Under the pieces are notes generated by a model. The model was not told where the DNA came from. It saw only the letters and a program-made list of their open reading frames with translations, and did not search any database. From contig CAMWKZ010000007.1 in assembly GCA_947174945.1 (NCBI GenBank), forward strand, positions 1-64,000: DNA of 64,000 bases. Reading direction: 5' to 3'. The position numbers and the translations under genes are program-made. Of the stretch, positions 9,491 to 17,618 are shown in pieces (position 1 is the stretch's first letter; each line of letters opens with the position of its first letter). This DNA is from an uncultured Prevotellaceae bacterium. Lineage in GTDB: Bacteria; Bacteroidota; Bacteroidia; Bacteroidales; Bacteroidaceae.

Positions 9491-10936
9491 TTAGAACTCG
9501 GCTGATTTTGGAGTACGGGGGAACGGAATGACGTCGCGGATGTTCTGCATACCCGTTACGAACAATATCAGACGCTCGAAGCCCAGACCAAAGCCTGCAT
9601 GAGGGCAAGAACCCCAGCGGCGGGTGTCCAAATACCACCACAGGTGGGTCGTATCCATGTGGCGACGCTCCACCTCACTCATCAGCTTATCGTAGCTTTC
9701 CTCACGAACTGAGCCACCAATGATTTCACCAATCTGCGGGAACAGTACATCAGTACCCTGCATCGTAGGACCGGGAGCCACGGCACCCTTATATCCCACT
9801 GAGCCACCATCGGTCGTATCTTCATTCTGCTTCATATAGAACGACTTGAACTCACGCGGATAATCAGTCATGATGACTGGCTTCTTGAAGTGTTCCTCCA
9901 CCAGATAGCGCTCGTGCTCAGAAGCCAAGTCATCGCCCCAGTTGCAGGGGAACTCAAACTTCTTGCCGTTCTTGATGGCCTCTTGCAGAATGTTGATACC
10001 CTCGGTATAAGGCAGACGGACGAAGGTTTCCTTCAGCACGCCTTCCAGACGGGCAATCAGCGTCTTGTCTATCATCTGGTTCAGGAACTGCAGGTCGTCC
10101 TTGCAGTTGTCCAGTGCCCAGCGAACACAATACTTGATAAAGTCTTCCTCCAAGTCCATCAGCTCTTCCTGGTCCAAGAAAGCCACTTCAGGCTCTACCA
10201 TCCAGAACTCAGCCAGATGGCGCGGCGTGTTCGAGTTCTCGGCACGGAACGTCGGGCCAAAGGTATAGATGGCACCCAGTGCCGTAGCACCCAGCTCTCC
10301 TTCCAGCTGACCTGATACCGTCAACGAGGTTTGCTCGCCAAAGAAGTCGTCGTCGTAGATAATCTTACCGTCCTCACCCTTCTTCAGGTCGTAGAGGTTC
10401 TTGGTCGTCACCTGAAACATATTGCCAGCGCCCTCACAGTCGGAGGCTGTAATCAGAGGGGTATGGAAATAGAAGAAGCCATGCTCATGGAAATAGGTAT
10501 GGATGGCCATTGCCATATTGTGGCGAATACGCATCACGGCACCGAAGGTGTTTGTGCGCAGACGCATGTGAGCATTCTTGCGCATCACCTCAAACGACTG
10601 TCCCTTCTTCTGCATCGGATAGGTATTGTCACAGAGACCATAGATTTCCAGCGACGTGGCCTGCACCTCTGAGGTCTGGCCTGCACCTTGGCTTTCCACC
10701 AACGTGCCGACGGCACAGATACAACTGCCCGTTGTGATTTGCTTCAGCAGTTCCTCGTCAAACTTCGTCGGGTCAACTACAACCTGCACATTCTTAATCG
10801 TGGAGCCGTCGTTCAGCGCGATAAAGTCTACGGCCTTACTACTGCGATGAGTACGCACCCAGCCTTTCACACACACTTCTTTACCAAAATCCGTACTGCT
10901 CAGTACATCAACTATCTTTGTTCGTTTCATTGTCAA
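9491..10936 (-). CDS. asnS: Asparaginyl-tRNA synthetase
   Basis: A 481-aa class II aminoacyl-tRNA synthetase that charges tRNA-Asn. An N-terminal OB fold ([20 protein letters not shown]) is followed by the catalytic domain with motif 2 ([19 protein letters not shown]) and motif 3 ([19 protein letters not shown]). Length and order match bacterial AsnRS. Two start codons are possible, 10936 and 10930; the difference is two residues. The gene lies 20 bp downstream of the pseudouridine synthase gene, so purB-rluB-asnS look like one operon. It ends in a strong hairpin terminator. Confidence 0.97.
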   Translation of the reverse strand: MTMKRTKIVDVLSSTDFGKEVCVKGWVRTHRSSKAVDFIALNDGSTIKNVQVVVDPTKFDEELLKQITTGSCICAVGTLVESQGAGQTSEVQATSLEIYGLCDNTYPMQKKGQSFEVMRKNAHMRLRTNTFGAVMRIRHNMAMAIHTYFHEHGFFYFHTPLITASDCEGAGNMFQVTTKNLYDLKKGEDGKIIYDDDFFGEQTSLTVSGQLEGELGATALGAIYTFGPTFRAENSNTPRHLAEFWMVEPEVAFLDQEELMDLEEDFIKYCVRWALDNCKDDLQFLNQMIDKTLIARLEGVLKETFVRLPYTEGINILQEAIKNGKKFEFPCNWGDDLASEHERYLVEEHFKKPVIMTDYPREFKSFYMKQNEDTTDGGSVGYKGAVAPGPTMQGTDVLFPQIGEIIGGSVREESYDKLMSEVERRHMDTTHLWWYLDTRRWGSCPHAGFGLGFERLILFVTGMQNIRDVIPFPRTPKSAEF

Positions 10937-10956
10937 TTATCAGTTGTAATTATCAA

Positions 10957-12402
10957 TTACTCATACGCGCCCATGCGCAGACGGTCAACCTCCTCCTCAG
11001 TGAGGTAGCGCCAGTCGCCACGACGGACATTCTTCTTGGTCAGGCCGGCAAACTGCACACGGTCGAGTTTCAGCACCCTATAGCCCAGACTCTCGAAGAT
11101 ACGACGCACGATGCGGTTCTTGCCCGAGTGAATCTCAATGCCCACCTGCTTCTTGTCTACAGGGTCGGCATACTCAATGGCATCGGCCTTGATTTCGCCG
11201 TCATCCAGCGTGATGCCCTCGGCAATCTGCTGCATATCGTGGGCGGTTACGTTCTTATCCAGATAAACGTGGTATATCTTCTTCTTCAGGAACTTCGGAT
11301 GGGTCAGCTTAGAAGCCAGGTCGCCATCGTTAGTCAGCAGGAGCACACCCGTCGTGTTGCGGTCCAGACGGCCTACGGGATAGATGCGCTCAGGACAGGC
11401 GTTCTTCACCAAGTCCATCACCGTCTTACGCTGCTGCGGGTCGTCGCTCGTGGTCACGTAGTCCTTCGGTTTGTTCAGCAGCACGTAGACTTTCTTTTCC
11501 ATCGTGACGGGCTGGTCGTGGAACTTCACCTCATCGGTGCGCAGCACCTTCGTACCCAGCTCCGTAACAACCTCGCCATTGACCATGACCACACCAGCCT
11601 GAATGAACTCGTCGGCCTCGCGACGGCTGCAAACACCGGCATTAGCCAAGAACTTGTTCAGACGGATAGGCTCATTGGGGTCGTAGTTCTCCTCCTTGTA
11701 CTCAATACGCTTCTTCATGCTGTACTTCGCATTGGGGTCGTAGCCCGGTGTGTGCGGACGATAGCCACCCTGACGCTGCTGGTAGCCACCACGCTGGGGG
11801 GCATAGCCACCCTGACGGGGCTGATAGCCGCCTTGCTGATTGTAGCGGGGACGATAGCCCTGCTGACCATACTGCTGGCGGGGCTGATAGCCACCTTCGC
11901 CATCCTGCTGCTGGTTGTAGCGGGGACGATAACCCTGCTGCTGACCGTACTGCGGACGTGGACGATAGCCACCCTCACCATCCTGCTGCTGGTTGTAGCG
12001 GGGGCGATAGCCCTGCTGTTGACCGTACTGCGGACGCGGACGATAGCCGCCCTCACCGTCCTGCTGCTGGTTGTAGCGGGGACGATAACCCTGCTGACCA
12101 TACTGCTGGCGGGGACGATAGCCACCCTCGTTGTTATAATTGTTGCGGGGACGATAGCCACCATGCTGAGGGGCACCGCCCTGCAGGCTGGCACCAAAGC
12201 CCTCGGGGCGGAACCCACCCTCGTCTTGATTCTGATTGCGATTATAGCCACCCTGTCCATGATAGGAGCGCGGCTGATGAATACGGGGGCGCGGCGAACG
12301 GCCCGGACGGTATCCCTGATAACCACCCTCGTAGTCTGCTGTGTTGTGCTGCTGCTGTTCTGTTGACAGCTCTTCGTTTTTCTTTTCGTTCTCGAATTCC
12401 AT
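10957..12402 (-). CDS. rluB: RluB/RsuA-family 23S rRNA pseudouridine synthase with RG-rich tail
   Basis: 481 aa. The C-terminal half (about residues 240-481) is a standard RsuA-family enzyme: an S4 domain (IRLNKFLANAGVCSRREAD) and a catalytic domain with the active-site Asp in YPVGRLDRNTTGVLLLTND. It converts a uridine of 23S rRNA to pseudouridine. The N-terminal half is a long low-complexity region of Gly, Tyr, Arg, Pro and Gln (GGYRPR, YGQQGYRPRY), with a 26-residue (78-bp) unit present about three times. Such arginine-rich disordered tails are known on Bacteroidetes RNA enzymes and probably bind RNA. The tail makes the opposite strand look like long open frames, which are not genes. The start is 53 bp after purB. 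Confidence 0.92.
   Translation of the reverse strand: MEFENEKKNEELSTEQQQHNTADYEGGYQGYRPGRSPRPRIHQPRSYHGQGGYNRNQNQDEGGFRPEGFGASLQGGAPQHGGYRPRNNYNNEGGYRPRQQYGQQGYRPRYNQQQDGEGGYRPRPQYGQQQGYRPRYNQQQDGEGGYRPRPQYGQQQGYRPRYNQQQDGEGGYQPRQQYGQQGYRPRYNQQGGYQPRQGGYAPQRGGYQQRQGGYRPHTPGYDPNAKYSMKKRIEYKEENYDPNEPIRLNKFLANAGVCSRREADEFIQAGVVMVNGEVVTELGTKVLRTDEVKFHDQPVTMEKKVYVLLNKPKDYVTTSDDPQQRKTVMDLVKNACPERIYPVGRLDRNTTGVLLLTNDGDLASKLTHPKFLKKKIYHVYLDKNVTAHDMQQIAEGITLDDGEIKADAIEYADPVDKKQVGIEIHSGKNRIVRRIFESLGYRVLKLDRVQFAGLTKKNVRRGDWRYLTEEEVDRLRMGAYE
11870..12100 (-). repeat. Tandem 78-bp coding repeats in rluB
   Basis: About three nearly identical 78-bp units encode 26 residues each (pattern YNQQQDGEGGYRPRPQYGQQ plus GYRPR). 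Their near identity at DNA level suggests recent expansion or recombination, so repeat number may vary between strains. Confidence 0.85.
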
Positions 12403-12455
12403 AATCTTTTTCTTTGTTAGTTCTATCTAAGAGCCTCACGGCTCTCCTTGTGTCA

Positions 12456-13793
12456 TTAAATACCTGTATAGTTCATTGGCGTAATAGCCATCAATTCTTC
12501 TTTCACCTCGTCGCTGACCTCCAGCTGCTGTATAAACTCATGGATGGTCTGCTCAGTCATCTTCTGGTTGGTGCGCGTCAGCGCCTTCAGTGCCTCGTAG
12601 GGATGGGGATAGGCTTCGCGGCGCAGGATGGTCTGAATGGCCTCGGCCACAACGGCCCATGTGTTTTCAAGGTCTTCCTGCAGCTTGCTCTCGTTGAGGA
12701 TGAGCTTACGCAGTCCCTTCAGCGTGCTCTGGATGGCAATCATGGCATGACCCATCGGCACACCCACGTTGCGCAGCACGGTCGAGTCGGTCAGGTCGCG
12801 CTGCAGTCGGCTGACGGGCAGTTTCTGTGCCAAGAATCCCAGCACGGCATTGGCCATACCCATGTTACCCTCTGAGTTCTCAAAGTCGATGGGGTTCACC
12901 TTGTGTGGCATGGCACTCGACCCTACCTCGCCGGCCTTAATCTTCTGCTTGAAGTATTCCATTGAGATATAGAGCCAGAAATCGCGGTCTAAGTCGATGA
13001 CGATGGTATTGATGCGGCGCATGGCATCGAAGATGGCACCCAGCCAGTCGTAATTTGATATCTGAGTGGTCCACTGCTCGCGCTCCAGCCCCAGCTTCTC
13101 GCTGACGAAGCTGTTGCCAAACTCGCGCCAGTCGTACTGCGGATAGGCTACATGATGAGCATTGAAGTTACCCGTTGCACCACCAAACTTGGCGGTGATA
13201 GGGGTGTCCTTCAGGGAACGCAGCTGCTCTTCCAGACGGTAGACATACACCATCAGCTCCTTTCCGAGACGTGTCGGCGAAGCAGGCTGCCCGTGGGTCT
13301 TGGCCAGCATCGGCACGTTCTTCCACTGCTCGGCATAGTCGTTCAGCTGCTCTATCAGCTCCTCTACCATTGGATAGTACACCTCCTCCAATGCCTCCTT
13401 GACTGAAAGGGGCACACTGGTGTTGTTGATGTCCTGTGAAGTCAGTCCGAAGTGGATGAACTCCTTGAAATCCGAACTACCATCCAGCTTCTCCTTGATG
13501 AAGTATTCAACGGCCTTCACGTCATGGTTGGTGGTCTTCTCAATCTCCTTCACACGGGCAGCATCCTGCTCCGTGAAGTGGCGATAAATGTCGCGCAACG
13601 ATTCAAACAAGCTGTGGTCAAAGTCGGCCAGCTGGGGCAAGGGCATTTCACAGAGCGCGATGAAGTATTCAACCTCCACACGCACCCGATAACGTATTAA
13701 AGCATACTCAGAGAAATATCCTGCCAGTTGTTCTGTCTTGTTCCTATAACGGCCATCAATAGGCGAGATGGCGGTCAGTGCATCCAGTTCCAT
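12456..13793 (-). CDS. purB: Adenylosuccinate lyase
   Basis: 445 aa, a member of the fumarase/aspartase superfamily. It cleaves SAICAR and adenylosuccinate with release of fumarate, two steps of purine synthesis. The start MELDALTAISPIDGRY and the signature GSSAMPHKVNPIDFE are diagnostic. The catalytic TSQDINNT block and TKTHGQPA-like sequence (LAKTHGQPASPTRLG) are present. Length is normal. It is probably the first gene of purB-rluB-asnS. A mild purine-rich stretch (AAAAGGAA) precedes the start. A tRNA-Val terminator lies just upstream. Confidence 0.96.
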   Translation of the reverse strand: MELDALTAISPIDGRYRNKTEQLAGYFSEYALIRYRVRVEVEYFIALCEMPLPQLADFDHSLFESLRDIYRHFTEQDAARVKEIEKTTNHDVKAVEYFIKEKLDGSSDFKEFIHFGLTSQDINNTSVPLSVKEALEEVYYPMVEELIEQLNDYAEQWKNVPMLAKTHGQPASPTRLGKELMVYVYRLEEQLRSLKDTPITAKFGGATGNFNAHHVAYPQYDWREFGNSFVSEKLGLEREQWTTQISNYDWLGAIFDAMRRINTIVIDLDRDFWLYISMEYFKQKIKAGEVGSSAMPHKVNPIDFENSEGNMGMANAVLGFLAQKLPVSRLQRDLTDSTVLRNVGVPMGHAMIAIQSTLKGLRKLILNESKLQEDLENTWAVVAEAIQTILRREAYPHPYEALKALTRTNQKMTEQTIHEFIQQLEVSDEVKEELMAITPMNYTGI

Positions 13794-13844
13794 TGTTCCT
13801 TTTATACCTTATTAATAAATATATAGCTATATCTTTCTCTAACA

Positions 13845-13866
13845 AAAAAGTCCCTCTCGGGACTCT
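13845..13866 (-). terminator. Terminator after tRNA-Val copy 1
   Basis: Hairpin AGTCCC/GGGACT followed on the minus strand by six T, directly 3' of the tRNA. Confidence 0.75.
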
Positions 13867-13872
13867 TCTCAG

Positions 13873-13947
13873 TGGGCGTTGACGGATTCGAACCGCCGAC
13901 CCTCTGCTTGTAAGGCAGATGCTCTAAACCAGCTGAGCTAAACGCCC
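13873..13947 (-). tRNA. tRNA-Val (UAC), copy 1
   Basis: A 75-nt cloverleaf on the minus strand. The acceptor stem GGGCGTT pairs with AACGCCC, the D-arm is AGCTCAGCTGGTTTAGAGC, and the anticodon loop CTTACAA gives anticodon UAC. The T-loop is GGTTCGAATCC. CCA is not encoded. The transcribed region is identical to the copy at 14333-14407. Confidence 0.97.
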
Positions 13948-13966
13948 TTTTATCGTAAAAGCGATG

Positions 13967-13998
13967 CAAAGGTACAGCTTTTTTCCGAAACCACCAAA
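13967..13998 (-). promoter_or_regulatory. Promoter of tRNA-Val copy 1
   Basis: TTTGG (13994-13998), 19 bp, TACCTTTG (13967-13974) on the minus strand. The same promoter sequence precedes copy 2. Confidence 0.75.
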
Positions 13999-14141
13999 CT
14001 TTTCCTCCACTTTTTTATCTGCCAACCTATTACGATAGGGCTGCGAAGCGACACGACAGGCTTATGACAAACCCACTGAGCAATGGCTGACAAGGGGGTA
14101 GCCATAGGCGTTATTCGCAGTATAATTTTGGTTCTCTTGAA

Positions 14142-14240
14142 GAAACCAGTGGTTTCTCCGTAGGAAACCATCGGTTTCTCGCGCGGCAACCACTGGTTTC
14201 CCCCAAGGAACCCAATGGTTTCTTCAAGGGGAACCAATCA
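14142..14240. repeat. 22-bp hairpin repeat array, locus 1
   Basis: Four complete 22-bp units (14142-14163, 14164-14185, 14186-14207, 14208-14229) and part of a fifth. Each unit contains a small inverted repeat of the form GAAACC-nn-GGTTTC. The array lies between the two tRNA-Val genes. A nearly identical array lies at 52859-52946 beside tRNA-Arg. The rest of the gap 13999-14332 shows no gene. Confidence 0.9.
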
Positions 14241-14293
14241 TGTCATTAGGCGGGGACTGTCGTTAGGCACATAAAGCCCAAAGTCTGTGGGCA

Positions 14294-14325
14294 AAATAAA
14301 AGAGGATGCAACGGTGCATCCTCTT
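14294..14325 (-). terminator. Terminator after tRNA-Val copy 2
   Basis: A 10-bp stem AGAGGATGCA/TGCATCCTCT with a four-base loop, followed on the minus strand by TTTTATTTT, just 3' of the tRNA. Confidence 0.85.
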
Positions 14326-14332
14326 CGGGAAG

Positions 14333-14407
14333 TGGGCGTTGACGGATTCGAACCGCCGACCCTCTGCTTGTAAGGCAGATGCTCTAAACCAGCTGAGCTA
14401 AACGCCC
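14333..14407 (-). tRNA. tRNA-Val (UAC), copy 2
   Basis: Same 75-nt sequence as copy 1, anticodon UAC, no encoded CCA. The upstream promoter segment is also duplicated, with only a few changes, while the terminators differ. Confidence 0.97.
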
Positions 14408-14425
14408 TTCGTTGTAAAAGCGGTG

Positions 14426-14457
14426 CAAAGGTACGGCTTTTTTCCGAGACCGCCAAA
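14426..14457 (-). promoter_or_regulatory. Promoter of tRNA-Val copy 2
   Basis: TTTGG (14453-14457), 19 bp, TACCTTTG (14426-14433) on the minus strand. Confidence 0.75.
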
Positions 14458-14481
14458 CTTTTCCACCACTTTTTTACATCT

Positions 14482-15216
14482 TTATTGTTTATTTCGCTCT
14501 TCCTCCAGTTCCTTGCGCAGCTGTTCGTTCTCAGCCTGCATGTCCTGCAACTGGGCGTTCAGCGCGTCTATCTCGCCTTGTGTCAGCGACTCAGAGGCTT
14601 CGGCATCGGCCTTGCGGCTTGTGTTCGAGGTGCCGAAGCACCACGTCAGCCCCACCTCAAAACTCACCTGCTGCAAGCGGTCTTTCAGGGCCATGCCACC
14701 GTTGCCTTCGTAACTGTTCCATCCGATTTCAAAGTTGGCGGCCAGCTTCGGGGTCAGCCGGAACGTGTTCAGCACGCCAAAACTGAGGTCACTGATATAG
14801 CTGGCTGCCGACATATTGCGCGAGAACCCGGCACCCACGTAGGGGATGCAGTTCCACAGCCGATAGGGATTATGCCCCAGCAACAAACTGCTGACATTGA
14901 ACATGATTTGTTCGTTCAGTGTCCAATACTTGTCAGCCTTCAGCCCGTCGTCACTTTTTGAGCCCATCTGCCACAGGTTCAGCTTGGTGCGCAGCGCCAG
15001 TGCCGATGTCATCCAGCGGCCTCCGGCCACCGAAAGCCCCCAGCCCGTATAGCTCTCGCCACTGGGGAAGTGGTGGAAGGGGGCCACCAACGACCTCTCC
15101 CCTACTCCATACCAAGCATTCCACGCAATACCCGCCTGTGCAAACCAACGGCTATCTTGAGCCTGAGCCGTCAGCGTCAACACCATCGCTACACCTATTA
15201 ATATCAGTCTTCTCAT
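14482..15216 (-). CDS. Outer-membrane barrel protein with C-terminal coiled coil
   Basis: 244 aa with a signal peptide ending at TAQAQ. Residues 20-200 look like an eight-strand OmpA-type barrel: short amphipathic strands with aromatic ends, such as WGLSVAGGRWM, and FEVGLTWCFG as a late strand. The last 45 residues (ESLTQGEIDALNAQLQDMQ and on) form a heptad coiled coil rich in Glu, Gln and Leu. It resembles the barrel half of the OmpA-family protein at 17619-18776 but ends in a coil in place of the peptidoglycan-binding domain. Its promoter (15254-15284) is back to back with that of the next gene. Function unknown. Confidence 0.8.
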   Translation of the reverse strand: MRRLILIGVAMVLTLTAQAQDSRWFAQAGIAWNAWYGVGERSLVAPFHHFPSGESYTGWGLSVAGGRWMTSALALRTKLNLWQMGSKSDDGLKADKYWTLNEQIMFNVSSLLLGHNPYRLWNCIPYVGAGFSRNMSAASYISDLSFGVLNTFRLTPKLAANFEIGWNSYEGNGGMALKDRLQQVSFEVGLTWCFGTSNTSRKADAEASESLTQGEIDALNAQLQDMQAENEQLRKELEEERNKQ

Positions 15217-15253
15217 ATCTTTGCCATATTACTTGTTTCTGTTCCTACAAGTG

Positions 15254-15284
15254 CAAAAATAAACAAATAAATCAGAAATACAAA
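15254..15284 (-). promoter_or_regulatory. Promoter of the coiled-coil outer-membrane gene
   Basis: TTTG (15281-15284), 19 bp, TATTTTTG (15254-15261), minus strand. Confidence 0.75.
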
Positions 15285-15292
15285 GCATTTTA

Positions 15293-15323
15293 TTGGATAT
15301 TTCGCATTTTTATCCTACTTTTG
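15293..15323 (+). promoter_or_regulatory. Promoter of outer-membrane paralogue 2
   Basis: TTGG (15293-15296), 19 bp, TACTTTTG (15316-15323). It lies inside the longest open frame, which begins at 14919, so the gene must start at 15339 or 15354. Confidence 0.75.
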
Positions 15324-15338
15324 CAGCCAGTTAATCAA

Positions 15339-16349
15339 ATGTTTCAGAAGAAAATGAGAAGAATAGCCCTATTTGTTGCCTTGCTCACCACCAGTACGCT
15401 GACCATAAAGGCTCAGGACAACAGAATGTTTAACCACCTCGACCTGGGTGTTACGCTCGGCACGACAGGCATCGGCATTGATGCCGCCATGCCCGTCTGC
15501 GACATCGTCAAGCTGCGGACAGGCTTCGAGGTCATGCCCCGCTTCAACCACGATATGCACTTCGACGTGCAGTCCTTCGACGATAAAGGCATAGTCACGG
15601 ATGCGTCCTTCAAGCAAATGTCAGACCTGCTATACGGCATGACAGGCTTCAAGGTCGACGAGACCGTCATCATGCAGGGCAAGCCCACCATGTGGAACTT
15701 CAAGCTATTAGTCGACATCTATCCGCTGAAGAACAACAAGCACTGGCGCGTAACGGCTGGTTTCCACTGGGGCCCCTCTAAGATTGCCGAGGCAGTCAAC
15801 GCGATTGAAGACTCTCCTTCACTATTTGCCGTTGGTATGTACAACCACCTGTACGACGTGGCCTATAAAGACTGGGTGCTGGACATCCCTACACCTATCA
15901 TCGACACAGAAACAACGGGTGCCGTCTACTTAGACCCCGTCATGGAACAAAAGCTACTCGACTTTGGGCGCATGGGTATTCCCGTAGGCAAATACGCCAG
16001 AGACTATACCGATGCAAAAGGTGTTACCCATCAGAAAGGCGACCCCTACTATATGGAACCCGACGAGAACAGCATGGTCAGGGCAAAGGCTCGCGCCAAC
16101 AGCTTCAAGCCCTACCTCGGCGTTGGTTACGAGGGACGGCTCATCAAAGGCAACGACAGCTATCACGTCGGCTTCGATGCAGGTCTGATGTTCTGGGGCG
16201 GCACGCCCAGCATCATTACCCACGAGGGAGTTAATCTATCCAAGGATGTAGAGGACATCCACGGCAAGGTAGGCTCTTACGTCGACTTGGTAAAAGGCTT
16301 CAAAGTATTTCCCGTACTCAACCTACGCATTACCCGCCGCATCTTCTGA
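15339..16349 (+). CDS. Outer-membrane beta-barrel protein (paralogue 2)
   Basis: 336 aa from the ATG at 15339; an in-frame ATG at 15354 gives a more usual signal peptide (MRRIALFVALLTTSTL ... KAQ). The frame is open back to 14919, but that part is upstream of the promoter and is a shadow of the opposite gene. The mature protein shares GTTGIGIDAAMP, LVDIYPLK and SFKPYLGVG blocks with the protein at 8483-9367 and ends FPVLNLRITRRIF, a typical last barrel strand. It is probably an outer-membrane barrel of unknown role. It ends before a bidirectional terminator shared with the convergent gene. Confidence 0.8.
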   Translation: MFQKKMRRIALFVALLTTSTLTIKAQDNRMFNHLDLGVTLGTTGIGIDAAMPVCDIVKLRTGFEVMPRFNHDMHFDVQSFDDKGIVTDASFKQMSDLLYGMTGFKVDETVIMQGKPTMWNFKLLVDIYPLKNNKHWRVTAGFHWGPSKIAEAVNAIEDSPSLFAVGMYNHLYDVAYKDWVLDIPTPIIDTETTGAVYLDPVMEQKLLDFGRMGIPVGKYARDYTDAKGVTHQKGDPYYMEPDENSMVRAKARANSFKPYLGVGYEGRLIKGNDSYHVGFDAGLMFWGGTPSIITHEGVNLSKDVEDIHGKVGSYVDLVKGFKVFPVLNLRITRRIF

Positions 16350-16362
16350 TGATACAAACAAA

Positions 16363-16392
16363 AAAAAACGCCCAATATTGGGCGTTTTTTTG
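16363..16392. terminator. Bidirectional terminator
   Basis: A perfect palindrome with stem ACGCCCAA/TTGGGCGT, flanked by A and T runs, between two convergent genes. Confidence 0.9.
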
Positions 16393-16408
16393 TTTGGTTA
16401 AGAAGCTA

Positions 16409-17527
16409 TTATTTGATAACCATCTTCTTGCCATTAACGATATAAAGACCCTTGGAAGGGGTAGCAATACGACGACCTTGCAAATCGTAGATAACCTGCG
16501 GTTTCTTCGTTGCAGGAGCTTCCAGTTCATTGATGCCCGTAGCATACTCCTCCTCCGTCACAATCTGCAACACATCAGGAGCCGAAGAATTAACGGCCAG
16601 ATAGCACTTATTAGCTGGCAAATACTGAATATCGCTCTTTACGAAAGCAGGCTTTCCGTCAGTTGTCGTGCCCAACATACGCATCGTGTTCTTGTTGTAA
16701 TCCACGACATAGCGATGCTCGCGCTCATTGGTATCTACAACATCATTGCAGTAATAGTTACCTCTTAGAATATTTGCACCCAAATTGGCAGAGGTTGATG
16801 GGTCAAGCAACGTCAACTTATTGCCTGACGGAGTAGCCGAACCACAACGGAACAAAACTGGAGCCTTAGTTGGAACATCTCCCGTTACCTCCTTGATAAC
16901 GGCAACACCTCTGCTATAGTCCACCTTGCAAACGGTGTACACCTTCGTGTCAGTTGCTGAAGGCTTGAAAGGGAAACCAGCATACATTGTCGACCAATAC
17001 GAACCATCAGCAGAAGCCATTATGTCAGGTTTCACACCAAAATACTGCGTATTACTCTGGTCAATAGGCAAGAACCACCAGTTTCGGTAGCCTCCTCCGC
17101 CTCCCTGCATCGTCATTGGACTTGAACTTCTTGTATTATCTACCAAATAAAGAGAAACACCGGCAGTAGAGCCATACATACGATAAGTATTATTAGGCGT
17201 AATAATCACATTCAGGCAATAGCCATAGTCACTCAGATTAAGGCCCTGTCCTATCAGATTACAGGAATTGCTACTAAGCTGTTCAATATAGCAGATAGTG
17301 GCAGGATTACAAGCAACCTTATCTTCAAAGTCATCAGCCGACAACATACGCATCGCCTTCAAGTCAACATCAGTACCCACGCGATAGACACGTGTATCAA
17401 CAATCGAGATGTAACGTTTGGTGTCTGCATTCTGCACACGATAATAGTTAGTACCATTCAGCTGACCGCCCTGCGCAAAAGCAGCCAGCGGAGCTATTGC
17501 CAATAGATAAAGTAAAACTCTCTTCAT
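16409..17527 (-). CDS. Secreted protein with C-terminal sorting-like domain
   Basis: 372 aa with a signal peptide (MKRVLLYLLAIAPLAAFAQ). The middle contains several YRVQNADTKRYISI-like and YRMYGSTAGVSLYL stretches that suggest beta-rich carbohydrate- or ligand-binding modules, but no family is recognised. The last 30 residues (VIYDLQGRRIATPSKGLYIV and on) match the short C-terminal module common on Bacteroidetes secreted proteins, similar to type IX secretion sorting signals. The leucine-rich repeat protein at 50684 ends the same way. It lies downstream of the OmpA gene but is separated from it by a terminator. Likely cell-surface or released. Confidence 0.75.
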   Translation of the reverse strand: MKRVLLYLLAIAPLAAFAQGGQLNGTNYYRVQNADTKRYISIVDTRVYRVGTDVDLKAMRMLSADDFEDKVACNPATICYIEQLSSNSCNLIGQGLNLSDYGYCLNVIITPNNTYRMYGSTAGVSLYLVDNTRSSSPMTMQGGGGGYRNWWFLPIDQSNTQYFGVKPDIMASADGSYWSTMYAGFPFKPSATDTKVYTVCKVDYSRGVAVIKEVTGDVPTKAPVLFRCGSATPSGNKLTLLDPSTSANLGANILRGNYYCNDVVDTNEREHRYVVDYNKNTMRMLGTTTDGKPAFVKSDIQYLPANKCYLAVNSSAPDVLQIVTEEEYATGINELEAPATKKPQVIYDLQGRRIATPSKGLYIVNGKKMVIK

Positions 17528-17555
17528 ATCCTTTATATACCTATTGTATTATTAA

Positions 17556-17597
17556 TGAAAAAGAGCCCGGCCTACATCAACCGTAAGGCCGGACTCC
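17556..17597 (-). terminator. Terminator of the lipoprotein-OmpA unit
   Basis: Ten-base arms GAGTCCGGCC and GGCCGGGCTC with one mismatch, followed by TTTTT on the minus strand. Confidence 0.8.
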
Positions 17598-17618
17598 AAT
17601 TTATCGTTTCACTTATGA

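Noticed and set aside
10918..12404. Long plus-strand frames (482 and 218 aa)
   Set aside because: Low-complexity Leu/Thr- or Asp/His/Ser-rich shadows of the rluB repeat region on the other strand.
14142..14240. CRISPR array or coding repeat
   Set aside because: No spacers between units; hairpin form and second copy by another tRNA point to a REP-like element.
14919..15338. N-terminal extension of the outer-membrane protein at 15339
   Set aside because: The part is upstream of a perfect promoter and overlaps the opposite gene; a signal peptide begins only after 15339.
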